Below, piece after piece: positions 31,721-45,795 of a stretch of DNA of 64,000 bases; positions within the stretch are counted from its first letter, which is position 1, and every line of letters begins with the position of its first letter. The translations under genes and the position numbers were made by a program. The stretch covers positions 27,124 through 91,123 of the forward strand of contig JABCPU010000272.1 of the NCBI GenBank assembly GCA_016800925.1, written 5' to 3'. The notes beneath the pieces are model-generated. The model searched no databases, was not told where the DNA came from, and saw nothing but the letters and a program-made list of their open reading frames with translations. Origin of the DNA: Suillus spraguei. Its lineage: Eukaryota > Basidiomycota > Agaricomycetes > Boletales > Suillaceae.

Positions 31721-33366
31721 TTTTTTAAATAACCAGTCTTTCCGAGTTGATGAGCAACGAGAGTGAAAGCATGCATCAAAGGCATGTCACCAACCCATTT
31801 TTCGACTTGACCGGAAGCACTGGGGATGTTCTCAGAGAATCAAACGTGCAACTTTTGCATACTCGTGAAATGAAATATCTCCACAAAATGATATGAGGTC
31901 GTAGCTTGGTCCTGCCAGAGTTCGTCCACAAGATCTCCTTGCTCGATATTGCTAGGAGGTGATCTGAGACTTGATGGGAATTTTGCAACCGCGCCACCGC
32001 GCCACCTGCCAGGCCGCTGAGCTAGCGTACTCGGTCAGTAGCAGAGAGACCAGCAGTGCCACAAAACTGAATAAGTCGCACATGCGCAAGTCCTGTCGAA
32101 TATTATCAGTGCCACAAAAGTCATTCTCTGTGGGATGAACGGTATCTGGCCGTGGTATCGTTTTTCATATCTCCAGGACATCGAATGATGGCAAACGTTG
32201 CATCTGCGACCATACGTCGCTGCCCTGGCCTTCCGAAACTGACATGCATTTAACTCGCAGCACCATCATTCCGGTCATTCCTTCAACTCTTAACGTACTT
32301 GTGCTTCGGGTGCACACGCCGACTGCAGTCGAAATCGTGACTGGCCTCCCAGACCGCTATCATTACTAGTAGGTCAATAACAGAAGACTTCCAAGGCCCA
32401 TCGTATCCCGTATCGCATTACATTCTCATCAAAAATGATCTTCATGAGGCTTACGGCGTTGTTCGGGCTCATGGACATTATATCCATGTTGGGGGACGAA
32501 ATGGCGTTGAGGCTTTTGTCAAAATGATATGAACAGCTGCGACTCTATTTTGAGTGCCGCGATGGCATGTTGGAAGACTGACAACCTCATCAAAAGTGTA
32601 CGGTCATTCGTGCATGTTTTCAAACACTGCTATATAGTACCATCCCAATCCCTCGTCGTGATTGACACCGAAATCTACCATAGCACATGGTCCCAGTGGC
32701 GTTTGCATACCATATCAATTGAGCGGCGGGCATACAAGGTATGGCTGTCGAGATCGCCGTTGATGTCTGATGTGAGAAATCCTTCAGCAGACAAGTCACC
32801 CGCTACGCATGCATTAATGCGAGCGGTGATGTTGATGGCGAGGATCTACGACATGAGACATGCTCAGATGAATTGTCAAGATGAAATCATGCATAGGACG
32901 AACTCGGAGGCGAGGTCTGCTTAGACGTGTTGGAATGCGGGAAAGCTGTCTTGAACTATCTGCACGGGTAGTAAAATGTGAATAGGCAGTGACAACATGA
33001 AGGCGAGGAGTCCAACCTTCGCTGACGTTGACCCACAGTTCAACTGACTCCAGTGTAGCAAGCACCCTCATGATGCGCGAGATACAAATTTTTACAATAT
33101 CAATGTTATGTATGCCATTCACTGATCTCCCAAACAAATTATAAGTGATACACAGTAGTACTTGAGGGCTGAGTACATACATATCATCACGGTCCGAACG
33201 AGTACGCATGGATAAATAGAATCACAACTCAACGATTATATCAAACGAGTGACTAGAAATATGCCCCAAGACCAGCCAACCCCAGTAGATGAGCCTCGCC
33301 TGCGGAAGTTGACGGGTATCATGAGAAGGGAAGGAAAAACCATGGCAAATTGAAGAGGGGCAGAGC
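31721..33366. other. Gene-free stretch
   Basis: No supported gene. Readings of up to 131 codons exist on both strands near 32529-33209 but overlap each other and resemble nothing known to me. It ends at the stop codon of the RhoGAP gene. Confidence 0.45.
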
Positions 33367-36029
33367 CTAAGCACCCACTTCAGCTTCATCAACGAAGATA
33401 TCGGAGTAGTGTTCTAAGATTGTCTCGATCGCCTGTATATAAATCAATGTAACAAAGCTGAGTTATGAAGGCTTGATAATCACCTTGTTCTGAAAAGGTG
33501 CATCTGCCATGCCCCCGTTTCCATGACCCGAAAAACTCCCGTTACCAGGTGTTATCTGACCAAATAGAGTCTGTCCGAAAACGATGGCAAGATTCTGGAT
33601 AGACATGGAATTATCTGCCTCGTACTCCGCAATCCTGCAGCACGTGGCCAATTCATCGATCAGTGGAGATAAATGACGACAAGGGTGAACACACTTGTGC
33701 AAGTGCCCCAAAAAATATTTGAGTGTAGCGTAGTTCGGGTCCGGTAAGTCGTTGACCCGTTCGTGTAAACGTATGTGCCGCAGGCGATCGTTTTCGATTT
33801 CTGGAACTCCTGTAAGAAGTTGCCATATTTGCATAGCATAGATAGCTTACTAGCGGCTTCCACGAAGCCCTGGTGCAGGGATGATGTTAGTAGCGGATCA
33901 GGAAGCTCTCTGAACCACATCTTGAGGACGCTAGTCACATTGTTGATGTCAGATATCCACTCTTCCGAATCCAAGTTGACGGAGTCCATATCTGCGGAAA
34001 TAGCCGTGAGCTCCGGTCAAACCGAGACAACGAATGCCAACCTTTGTCTAAACGCTCTTTTAGCGAAGCTACTTTCCGCGCCATGCCACTAATTCGATAG
34101 ATGCCTTGGGATTGAAGGCCATGCTTCTCGATAGCAACACAGCACTTTTCGAGAATCGCTGGAAGTTCAACATTGTCTCTTGCCATCTGCTCTGCAAGAT
34201 CTACGCCAAATGTTGGCCGGCCCTTATCAGGTATTTGGGCGTTGTGACCATTCCCAACTGGAGTATTTGGATGAACAAGACCCCCGTGAGTCGGTAACGG
34301 TGGTAGCTGATAGTGGCGTTGGTCTTAATTCCAAAGAGAAAATATGGATGACGTACAAAACCTTCTTCTGCTGGACCTTCGCGTCGCGGACCACGGGGAG
34401 CGGCTCCACCACGTGCGTACGCATAGTTCTGCATGTAGATCTTGAAGTCTGCTCGATTCTCAATAGACTCAATCGTAGATTTCAGGCCGACACCTATTGA
34501 ACGTGTGATGAAACGTTTAGTAGGTATTAATCTATGGCTGATGAGATCTTACCATCTTCTGGCCCTACTGGAACAAGGGTTGATCCGTCGCTCAGAACTA
34601 TGCTCTCGAATAAGAATGCATATCTCGTCAAATGGTATTGCGTCCCGAGGTCTATTTCATCAGCACATTCTTTAAGAGCCTATAAAATTACATCAGCCCC
34701 ATCACGACGTCACGGTTAATTTTACTCAACACGTAGTATCCGAGGGAGCTGGAAATTAAAGTATTCTTGTCTCATTGCTTGGGTATCAGTAAGTGCCTTG
34801 CGGTATGAGTCAGATGCATTCGATACACGTGTGCGGATATCGTCTTCTTGTCTTTGTATCTGAAATGACGAGTGAGGGACTGTCGTGAACATCATAACAA
34901 ATGCCAACATTTCCAGGATTCTTCCCTTTGAGCAGAAGCCCACCCTTCGCTACTGCTTTTCCAAGTGCTCGTTTACCTGCGACTCCCCCTTGGTTCTTGG
35001 CCTGCAAACCACCGTCCTTCAAGGACTCCCCCTCCTTCTGAAGTAAGACTCGCTCAAGTTCCTCCGATGAGACTTCCAATCGATTTTTTGACTTTTCCAT
35101 GTTCAACTCTGATTCTTGAAGGGCGCGTTCGTAGCGACTAGCCAGCTCTTTAGTCTAGGTAACGTCAAGAAATGACCTTCAAGTGGGACGATGCGACGCA
35201 CCTGTTTTCTGTTCTTATCTACTTCCTTTGCGAGTGAGGCCAGCTCATCACTCATCTCATTTAGCCGCTGGGCAAAACGAATCCTGTTCTCTGCCATAAC
35301 TTCATGGATTTTCATGGACGACTGCCATGCACCCACGAAAGACCTATGATTGTGATTAGTGACACACTAGTGGTACTTGGTCAATATTTACCCAGCCTTC
35401 CCATCGTTCATAGAGTAGAGTTCGGATGTAGTTCGTGCGAGCTTCTGCAAACTCTTCCCATATTCCTCTTCCAAAACCGCTCTTTTCTTGAAGAAAACTG
35501 AAGCTTCCTACGAAGGGAACTTCATGTAATGCCTTTCTCAAACTCGACAAATTGAAATCATACTTACGCGACACGAGACCATACTTTGTTTAATTCGATC
35601 CAGCAGCAAAGGTACACCGCACTAGGGTAGTGTCAAGATATGTCAATGAACATGGCAGATATCACAAAAGTTTGAGGTACTTACGTCCAGCTCACATAGT
35701 ACTCTTAATACATTCTCATCAAAGTTGGTCTCGACAAGACTCATAGCGTCACTCGGGATCACGGATAGCGTATCCTTACGTTCAATCGTCACCGGCACGC
35801 TATCTCGCCATCTCGAGCTGGATGATCGACCTAGCGAGTCTGAGCTTGACCTGGGAGGAGGTGATGACGGTTTGACTGGTAAAGATGACAAGGCAGGAGC
35901 GGTTGCGGATTCATGAATAAGAGACGGGCTATTGGGCTGGAATAGGCCATAATAAGGAGACTGGCTAGCATTAGGATCAGGATTATCAGTCGATTCCCAG
36001 GCAGTCGAGGAGTAGCCTTCGTCGGCCAT
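33367..36029 (-). CDS. F-BAR and RhoGAP domain protein (Rgd1/Rga7 type)
   Basis: Start at ATG 36029 (MADEGYSSTAWES), stop TAG at 33369-33367, roughly a dozen exons with short introns. After a Ser/Pro-rich N-terminal stretch comes an FCH/F-BAR domain (VLRVLCELD..., then EASVFFKKRAVLEEEYGKSL, with long charged coiled-coil helices such as LNEMSDELASLAKEVDKNRK). A linker and a C-terminal RhoGAP domain follow (DNVELPAILEKCCVAIEKHG, the arginine finger in GIYRISG, then VLKMWFRELPDPLLTSSLH and NLAIVFGQTLFG). The protein should bind curved plasma membrane and turn off Rho-type GTPases, acting in polarity, cell-wall integrity and septation. Domain order matches yeast Rgd1 and fission-yeast Rga7. It ends EHYSDIFVDEAEVGA, so it looks complete. 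Not all splice sites were resolved. Confidence 0.88.
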
Positions 36030-37787
36030 GGCTACATTCAGCGCGAGTTGTATACGCTCGGGAAGATGGCGAGCAATTGGAAGGACCCTGTGAGCAAAGT
36101 TAGGACCTCTGTGCTAATGCTCGGAACAACTAATGCCGCGGATTATGTAACCTTCCAGAACAGGCATATGTCGTTCAGAGAGCCGCTAGCGTCGATGCAG
36201 TCCCCCTGAACAACAGCCTAAGAGAAATTTACAAAAATATATCTTATACTCTTCAGCATGTACAATTTTCGCACAGCTTACGTAGGCATGATATAATAGC
36301 TTGCTGACCGAGAAGAAAACCGTATGCAGTACCACAAAACCAGACATGAAGGCCAAATGAATGGTAGGTAATTGCAGATATAGAAATTGTTAGCTTCTTT
36401 AGCGACCATTCATCACACCCCCGCAACGCCGACAAGAGTTACTGAATTGTTCCATGATCAGTCCTTGGTCAGGAAGCATTCTGGTGGTTGTGAGTTACAT
36501 TCAGAGTTGTCAAGCAAGATACCAACATTTGAGAGCAAGTAGATCCACAACTGTGTGTCCCCGTCTGGTGGGATGGACTGAAACGACAGTCTCTCTTGCG
36601 ACAATCAACCTGTGCGATGATTAGTCGTCGATGGAATATGCACTGTAGTCAACGCATACCACTTGCTGTCTAGTGACCGTTTGGTGGCTGCAGCTATACT
36701 CTGCGTACTGAATGATCTTGTAGCACATCCTAGGAGAGATTCGCAGTCGAATAATCTATTTATCAACATCGAGGGTTGGGTTATAAGTTACTTTTGGATC
36801 TATACATCACCAAATTGACATAAACTCACCTGACCGCAAAAACTGATGAATGTATTAATTGAGTTGCATCTGCTGTGCTCTTGGATCTACGAGTCAATGC
36901 AACCTAGTTCACAATCACAAAAAAGAGTTCGCTCCACTGAGCTGCTTTGGGTTCGGCTATTGCCACCCCCACCAGAGCCCCGGGTCGTGGCTCCAGGCTC
37001 TCTCCAGAAAACAGATGCAATCTACCGACGATCCAAGACACGATCGTCTTCCGCTGCGGAGCGGATCATCGGTCGCGATAAGGGACAATGCTACCAACAC
37101 TTGTATTGACGCTGTATTCGCTATTTTGGCAATCAGTAGGTGAACGGTAGGAAGAGCATGACCGGGAAACTCACCAGCGGCATGCGCGCTGTCGATTCAG
37201 GTTATATTGAATGGAATAGGGAGGCTCACAATATTGATTGAGAAGCGGTCAAGTGGGTTAGCCACGCCCCTTTCATGTTACTGGGTGGTCACACAAGAAC
37301 GCATTGGTATTACCCGTCATGTCAACCGCATGCAAACTGACAGACACGGGCCGAGACAAGATCTTCAAGGCTTCGTATGCTATAATCGACAATTAGGCGT
37401 CCTCGTTGAAGACATACAATATCCAACAAGAGCCAAAAGGAACGCCAAATGAGACCTCCTTAATAGCCTCGGACTAAATGAAGTCCCACGAAGGTTCTAG
37501 TGCTCTTCTACGATAATTTATTTGGTACAAAAAGTTACATGACGGTGGGACAACGCTTACGCACTTTGTGGGTAAGGAAAAAAATCGAGTAAAAATTCCG
37601 CTTGGACGAAAAGTGAAAGATGGGATTCGATTTTGCGTAGATATACACTCGCATCGAGCGCAGTTAGACAGCGGTACGAAAGTCTGCCTTTTGGATAGAA
37701 CACGGACGTTTTTGAAGCTGCATCAAAGTAGAACTGACTCATAATGTAAATCAATCATGCTAATTGCAGAGGCAAAAATCAAGTGTG
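36030..37787. other. Gene-free stretch between RhoGAP and Nup85
   Basis: Should contain the RhoGAP promoter (left end) and the Nup85 3' flank (right end). A plus-strand Arg/Ser/Pro-rich reading at 36846-37109 is unrecognised and lacks support from introns or context. Confidence 0.45.
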
Positions 37788-40620
37788 TCACACCGCAGCA
37801 ATAAATTTGCGCTCCAAGATTTGTTTCCCCCCGGTGCCAATCATCGTGCATCTGGCAAAATACTTCGCCAATGCCAACCGTACGCCTTGGAGTGCATGAA
37901 GTGCCTCGGTCGTCCCACTAGAACCGAGCTTTGAGATCAAGACACTGAGATACTCATCGCCGGATCCTTGATCAGTTCGCGCAATTACTTCTTCCAAATG
38001 CTGTAGCAGAATGCACGCGCTTGCGTACGGAAGGAGCAATGTGGCGTCTGGCAGAAAATTTAGGCACCCGACAAACGTATATGGGACTCTTTACGTACCA
38101 TGTTGCAAAAGTTGTTGGGAATCGCACAGTAGGACCGCCCACCACGATTTCGGAGTAAGCCCGTCTTGGAACATTGATACAAGATCCCACGCAGCATCTT
38201 GCAGATCCTGGTTACCCAGGCGTTGATGGAATTCAGCATAACGAACAGCAAACATCAAGCGGTGGATGAATATGCCCTGTGCACCGGACTGCATCCGAAG
38301 TGCCTGGAGTGACGGTGCAATGCCAGCAACGTAACGAGTAAATTGTTCCGGCCCTGATGATATTTCGCTCAACACCAAACAGGAAGATTTAAGTTATTCA
38401 TACCTGCAGTGATGTATTCTTGTAAAACGCGGTCAACCACGCGACCTAGTCCAGGCCAGTCTTCCGCTGAAGAAGAATACGAAAGTGCGAGTCCGTACTC
38501 CTTTTCTTGGACAAAGGTCTGAGCGGCTATCTGTGTGGAACATAGTGAACATATCTGATGTAAGTTGGAGATGATGCATACACGACAAATAGTCCGTCGA
38601 ACTTCCTCCCGCTGATATTCATAGCACGTCGCATTGATGTCTTTTACCACACCCACAAGATCTCCAGACTTGAAATTATTGGCACCGTTTTGCTCCCCTT
38701 GGTCATGGGTAATTGATCCAACGAAGCGCAACTTGAGTGGAACGCGCATCAGTACTTCATCCGCACTTCTGACGCCAGTCTCTCCACAAGAGAACATGTA
38801 TGCCACAGTAATTCTCCAAAGCGCAGGATCAGCATGAAGGTGCTGCGCATAACTGAGCACGTAAAAATCCCTGACATTGAGACCTGAGCTGCAGAAGGAA
38901 TAAGTACTGTCATCCCCAGTAAAAAGACTTCTACATACTCCTCATTTGCTTCCTCTTCGATTAAAGATAATGCTTGCATCAAATCTGCCATATGCGCAGC
39001 AAGCCAAGGGTCGAGTTGCGCTGCATGGGACAGTGCTTTGGCAGGGTCACCGCTGAACAGCGCTGCATGTACCATATCCTCCAAATTCGTTGGATCTTGG
39101 GGCATGTCGTCGAGGACCTGAGAGACAACCTCACTTTAAAGAATGTTAGTATAAAATCAGTCTTGAAATAGAGTAACGTACGGTAAATCCTGTCTTCGTA
39201 GTCTTGCATCGGCAAATACACCCCACGAGACAGAAATTTCTCTCCAATCCGCGCCAAGATCCTCGCAGACCCGACGGATAACTTCGCTGCGTCCTTCTAG
39301 TATACCAACAATGTCACTTAGACGATCCCACCAATTCTCAATCCCGTCGTGTCGATCAGATTCAGAGACCCTGTCTAGCTCAATTCGCAGAGCTTGCACC
39401 TTATCTTTCCATCGGTGAGAAGCATATGCGAAATCGCGCTCTGCCTCAAAAGATTGAAGGTGAGGCTGAGATTGAAGTAATGGGGACAATCGTTGAGCGA
39501 GCCGGCGGAGGTTGTCAGACGGGTGGGTTGATAACGTTGCGAGGAAGAAGGTTGCGGCTTTAGAGAGACCTCTCAAAGTCACCCTGTACAACATTAACTT
39601 GTTGAGTATTATAAAAATATGTTCCTACCTGACAAGATATGGCCAGAATGTCTCGTCTTCCCAAGGACGATCTAGACCTGATAGGTGATCGCCCTCTTCC
39701 GTGGAAGGTTCTATGAAGTGAACGTTCAGCCACTCCATTAAATCATCACCTACTGGCGCATCTTCGTACCCGTACTCGGGTACGTACAAAACAGCAAATA
39801 GGGCAAGGCACGTGTATAAGCTGCGATAATGGTCACCGGAAAATTGAGAGGAGCCCTGAGACTGAACAGATGTTTGCTATCTCCCGATCAGCATATCGTA
39901 ACGAGACGACATGCAAATACTCACCGAGGTGTGTATCCAGCACTCTCTGGTGAAATTAACATAATCCAGGGTTAGCTTTCTGATCACATCATGGGTTTCT
40001 TGACTGTGCAACCTAATGTAGTACGGGATCAGTGTGTATGACAAATAAGTCAATCAAAAGCCAGTACCATTCCTGTCCTCGGCTTTGAGCTGTTTTAGTC
40101 AAGTTTTGTAATGCAGCAAATATGATGGATGTATCTCCGGTGAACTATGGAAATATGAACGCATGCGATATAGTATAGATATATGGACACACCAGTCGCC
40201 TTTCAGATGACGGCGAAGTTTCACTGCTCGCGAAGAATATAGGCTGTTCTTCCACACCACTGCATTTTATGCTCGAAACATCTTTCTAATGCAAATTATG
40301 AATTGGTATCTCGTTGAAGCAATTTAACGGTGTGAAACCTACTAGGGCAGATGGAAACACGGCGTACGACTGGTTCAAAGGTGATTGAGCAGATAAAAGT
40401 GTCCTTCCCGACTGGATGAACTGTTCGGTATGTCCGACTTGAATGAGAGGAGGGAAGAGATTGAGGTGGTGATCAACGGAGCTCATCGGGTTTTGACGAG
40501 TGACACTTGCAAATAAGTATAAGAGTTCCCCACTCTTCTGCACGATCACGTGTGAATATAACGCCTTGTTGAACTCAGTGATGATATTGATTACATGAGC
40601 TCTCTTATTGGGACACTATT
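37788..40620 (-). CDS. NUP85: Nucleoporin Nup85
   Basis: Alpha-solenoid scaffold protein of the Y-shaped Nup84/Nup107 complex of the nuclear pore. The minus-strand exons read, in order: a conserved N-terminal segment (VIVQKSGELLYLFASVTRQN), the block RVTLRGLSKAATFFLATLS followed by HPSDNLRRLAQRL, the helical middle part (MVHAALFSGDPAKALSHAAQ, DPWLAAHMADLMQ, DPALWRITVAYMFSCGETG), and the C-terminal helices (IFIHRLMFAVRYAEFHQRLG, ALHALQGVRLALAKYFARC), stopping at 37788. At least eight short introns are present. The first exon is not resolved; 40620 marks the last acceptor I can support, and the true start may lie upstream. Confidence 0.85.
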
Positions 40621-43600
40621 ACATAAAAGTAGGTCAAATAAGTGCAAATATCAATTGCAGAAAACTGTGCTGCATTCAGCACTGTTAACTTGGAAACAAA
40701 AGGCTGATGCGTTGAGTGTATACTGCTTATCACGACCTTCCGAAAACAATTTATTCTGATCTCACATACATACTAGATGGCTCTCCGTAAAATAATCGGA
40801 ATATAATATTTCGGACTTTTAAAACGTATTAGGCTAATTCAATAGATAATAGTATGGTTTGCCTTTCTATGACGGATTTATCGATGGTTGGCTGTCACAC
40901 GCATGTGGTCCGGATGTTCAACAACATGGGGAATTGCGAAGTTAGCTCGTGCAACAGATCTAGAGCTACACAGAATTGCGAAAGTTATAGCTAAAAATGG
41001 ATCCTTTATTTAAATTGCAGATTGTGATTGCAAGTAATATTTATCGATTGTTTTCAGCCTACGGAGGCTTGAAGCTTATGTAAACTTAAGGTTCACTGAC
41101 ATATATATGTAATATTATTAGCATCAACTCGATCAATTCACTAAAATTCACTGCCAAATTTTTTTGCGTGCTACATCTCATCGTCATTCGACCTCCCCTG
41201 ATAAGCTTACAGAGGCACTACACCTGGGCGCAACGCATTAGATCAGCATGCATCATCCCCCAGTACTAGTCCTAGTATGTGCTAAATCGGTATGGTACTG
41301 CATGACACATCGATATTTTATAGGCATACCAAGCTAAAGCGTTTTGCAGGAGAGGGCGCGTTACGACAACCTAATGCAGCTTGGGCCTTTTCAATTCGAA
41401 GGTGCACCCACGCCCTTGTTATCGTGCTCATTTCCGCGAGCATCTACGGCCACCTTAATCCGAGCTCGGAATTTTTCCGTGGCACTGGACCAGCGGTAAC
41501 ATGACTTATCCTGGTTCTTGAAACCTTAGGATAAAAAGATAAGGCCAAGAAAAGAAAATTCAAGGTGAGTGTGGTTGCCTAATTCTTTTGGTTGAAAGAC
41601 ATGAGAGAGTACCTTTTGTGGACGGAGCGCCGTACCTTTCAAGACCGCTGCTGAATGACCGCCGCATTCATAGCAGTCCAACCTGGTGGTTGTCCGACCG
41701 TTGGTGAGAAGCTGCGATAAAACACCATATATCTCAGGACATAATGGCATTAGCAAGCTACATGTTGTAGTGATTTTGAGAATCCTGTGCGATAGCACCG
41801 ATGGTCCATGTTACTACATTGGGCAAAGGGCTCAATCTTTCCCTCAATCTCGATTGACCCAGTTTCAGCCCTCCAGCTCAGGAAAGCCAAGGTTTTGGCG
41901 AAGTGATGGTATCCTGTACATCCGTGAGAGTTGCCCTGTGACCACCTCATGTAGATGACTAATTTGAAGACTCAATGCCATCTATCGGAGCTTCTCGACA
42001 GATCAGAACATCGAGGATGTTCTCATCTTCGTGTTCGGGCATTCCATTTCAACAGTTCCACGGTGATCGCAGATTGGCAAGCTACGAACCGGTTTGCATG
42101 TCATCTAACCTAGTCGTGGACTTCGTGATCAGCTTGAAATGCTCACGAGGCTCTCGTCGAATATCCAATAATATCTGTGGTTTGTTGTGAATATTATTCA
42201 TTGATGTCTTTTTCCATATAATATTCAGGGACAGTGAACGGTTTTGGATAGAAGCTGAGAGGGTTGTTTCAGTGACCGCCGCAGTTCCTAAGTTCTAGAC
42301 TTACTAGAACGTCATTTCTCAATCATACTTTTCCGTTCTTGATTTTTTTACAAGAGGCACGCTCAACAGCCAACGAGAGCGGAATTGACGGTCCATAAAA
42401 CATATAAAATGTGAGTTGATGGGGCTAAGTGGTCAGCGTGTTGAAGTCTAAGCTTGCAGTCCAGTGGCGTGAATTGAGCATTTTGATCTCCGAGGTGGAG
42501 CCATTGGCACAAATTCAGGTAATATTCCACTTGTTTCCACCGTTCTGGGAATGCCATCGTCCTATGGTAGTACACATAATTTAGTAGCGATTATTGGACA
42601 AATATTAGTTTTCATAAGTTTGACATGTCTGTCCTCGATTCCCTTCGCGACGAAAAATAATTTTAGCCTGACGCAATATCCACGTACCGGCTCATGTTTT
42701 GCACGACCTAGCCATGACCGCACCGACATGACTTCGCCGCAAAGAAAAATATCCTGACCCAGAGAAAAAAAAGGTCAATACGACCTTACCACGGAGGATG
42801 AAGAAATATCATAAGGACTATCGCTTTTCACTCGCACGAAGTGTACCTTTGTCTGGAATGTTAGTCGCGTCACCGCGCTGGCCACCGCTTACGCTTGGAA
42901 CGTCTTGGCACAATTGTCTGTCTTGCCTTTAATGTCAAACCGATCATACTTATTTTACAGGACAATGGATTATGCTCAATAGGATTTGGTATGATGTTTA
43001 AGGAATGGGAGTAGATCATCCTTGTTTGCCTGATGGCCCCCAGATCGGTGAGCAGAAACTGATTGGCTCTGAAGTCTCCATGGCACTGAAAGATTATATC
43101 CAGCCAGTTAAGAGTTGAACATACCAGCACGCCATCTACGCGCCTAATCGTCGACATTCGTCCTGAGATGCAGCCAACATCAAAGGTGCTCCAACTAGGG
43201 TACCGATACCTTGAACATCACTACTCATGTTGCTCCAGTGCGCCGACCACAGAGAAGAAGGCATATTCCATCCCTAAGGAATCGGTACATCATGTACGCA
43301 ACGACGAACTCTTACCTTCGAATGCACAGCACTCATCGTCCTGAGGACTACAGGTCGCAGAAGTCGAAGTTGCTCAAAGTGTGGTCTCGTTCCGCTGGTC
43401 GAGAAGAATTATGTCTCATTACTGGGTGCGGGTCATAGCAAGACTAGCCATATCGACACCAGAAGGCATGCGAGGCCGGGAGGTTACATTCCAAATGAGT
43501 CCGGCTGACGATCCTAAAAGAGGGATGTAAGTTTTTTTGTGGCTGCGTGTCTGGACGGCTGGTAGGTCATGATTTCATCTTCCACATTACCGTTCTCGTC

Positions 43601-45309
43601 TAACACAAATCTCCAGCCCAAAGTGACTTCATCGCAGTCAAATGACGTCAAGGATTACACCCCCCGATACCTCGTGACACCACTCGATACATTGAAGCAT
43701 CGAAGACGAGCTTTCTAGCCCGCCGCAGTGATGGAAAGTAACAGCGTCTCCTGTGAAACCGTATTTCATATCATGCAGCGTCGTGGTTTCGCTGCCATAT
43801 ATCATTTTTATCTCACATCCATGACGTGTGTCGTCGCCCTTTGCAACATAGCGTATAGCTTGCTTCATGCGACGCGGCTTCCTGGGATGGCATGCAAATC
43901 GGGTTTGATCTTCCTACCCTCGATGTCAGAGCAAGTCAGCACCACAGAAAAGACAGCCCCAGTGAAGCTTCGTCCAGCTCACCGTCAGCATTTACTGTGT
44001 TATCCGGTTTTATCTTCGATGAGCCGCCCTTTGTGCCGTCGCCTTGAGCACCCGCCTTGACCAGTAGCAGACAGTCCCGAGAGTGCTCGTGCATTGGATC
44101 GAAGCATGTACTGGGGAACGGAGCGACGTATCATACACCATGGGCTGGCGAAGCAGGCTTCACATCCATGACCTCAGTCGAATCAAGCTCCACTAGTCAG
44201 GAACTCCCATTTCACTAGAGATTGGCTCGCTCCGATCCTGTGAAATTCATCTCCGCGACCCCAGTGCAAGATGCTGGATAATGGTCTTCTACGAGATGCG
44301 TATCCCCAACTTGGTTGAAGGTCGTTTCGAGGCGATCTACGGTTTTACAACACATGTGAACCACATTCGGACACGACGCCAAGGTCTAGGTGCGAGAAAA
44401 AAAGAACGGCCGCTGGCTAACATGCCACAACATTCTTTTAATCATCTGCGCCCTAACGCTCCCACCAAAATCACATTCATGCATACGAATCAAGTTTCCT
44501 GTCATTACTATCAAGGACACAGTTTAGGGACCTAGGACCTGTGACTAGCGAATTTTTGTCGCGGATTCCTGGCTTGTTCCAGTCAGCCAGACCCGATGCA
44601 TGTTTCTGCCAATCCACTTTTTTCTCTTTTTGTTGCTTTCGACTCCAATCTATGGCCATCACCCGACGTTAGACAGTACGACTTTTCTCTTGCCATTGTG
44701 CCCCAAGTCAAACAGCTGATTCTCTAATTTTCCATTCGTAACCCTTCCTTCAGCTCGGTCGAGGATCGTGGATCAATATTTAGTCCGGGTTCTTCGAGTA
44801 AATGATCATTCGTACGGGTGATTGGGAGCCGGCCTTAATTTTGTACCGTTCTTCTCAGGAAATCATGGATATCCTATTTGTAGAAGTTCGTCGTCAGCAG
44901 CTGTGTCCCCAGAGACTGCACGTTAGCGAATTGAAGAAGTAGTTGGAGAGCATCATGGATTTTGGTTCGATCGGTAAGCTCACATTTCTCCCCCCATGTC
45001 TCGTATGGCAGCGCTGTAGTAGCGGCTGAGTTAGCAGGGCAGCATGGTGTGGATCGTTTGCAGAGCAGGCGATTAGAACACAATGGTCGCTTTCTCTTTT
45101 TCATGCCTTCCCCCAATCTGTCTCTAGTGAATTGATCATTCATGCCAGGCATGACAAACAATTTCCCTCTCGAGAATAAAATACACCAGCCGAATTGCGC
45201 CCTGATCTAGAGCCCTAGAGCCACTTGCTGAGTCACCAAAAACCACTTGGTGACGTACGACTGACGACGCTCGAAGCTTAACGGAATACAGGCTATGGAT
45301 GGCTAGAAC
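40621..45309. other. Long gene-poor stretch
   Basis: The left edge must hold the start and promoter of Nup85. Beyond that, readings stay below about 110 codons on both strands and none resembles a known family. I found no transposon ends, tRNA or rRNA. It may hold old, unrecognisable repeats or non-coding RNA. Confidence 0.45.
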
Positions 45310-45795
45310 ATGGCTCTAAAGCCAAAAGTCGACTCGATAATTGTTATGGCAACAACGGAATCCCTTTGCCCTCCGATGCCATTGATTGTGACATACGACA
45401 GCGCCGTCGACGAACATAAGTAAGGTCCTGGATCGTACTGTGTCTAGGCCATAGTGAAGCTCTCCATAGGAAAGGTCCTCCCGAGTGCACTGCCTGCAAA
45501 GAACTTAGTGCCCGAAGCACTCTTGTGCTACTTTACCGACAAGAAGAGGCTGCAACACGGCTCAGTGACGTATCTCCCTACCCAAGCAAAACAGTGATTC
45601 TCACAGTCGACAACACTAAGCACCAATTTCATAATTACCCTCGGGCGCAAGGCCGTGTAGACCTTGTGCAGACGTGCTTACGCTCATCCCCTTCATGCTT
45701 TCACTGAGCCACTTAACGTCACACGTGACTGAACTTTACGTTCACCACGCTCAGCTTTTACTGTATACTTATGTCTTCAGACATAAGTAACAAGG
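45310..45795. repeat. Dispersed repeat R, copy 1
   Basis: About 480 bp align, with substitutions and small gaps, to 63508-63975. Shared blocks include GCTCTAAAG(C/T)CAAAAGTC, CCTGGATCGT(A/G)CTGTGTCTAG, CACTTAACGTCAC and GAACTTTACGTTCAC, all in the same order and orientation. No coding potential is conserved. The right end carries a hairpin (ACTTATGTCT, two bases, AGACATAAGT) absent from copy 2. Confidence 0.75.

Noticed and set aside
32529..33209. Two readings of 131 codons on opposite strands
   Set aside because: They overlap, resemble no known protein and show no introns or codon pattern expected of this genome.
42420..42510. tRNA-like sequence with GGGCTAAGTGGTCAGCGTG
   Set aside because: Resembles an A box, but no matching B box or foldable T-arm and anticodon arm follow.
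43200..44540. Several plus-strand readings of 75-110 codons
   Set aside because: No domain, no signal peptide, no intron support and no conserved neighbourhood; expected by chance in this length.
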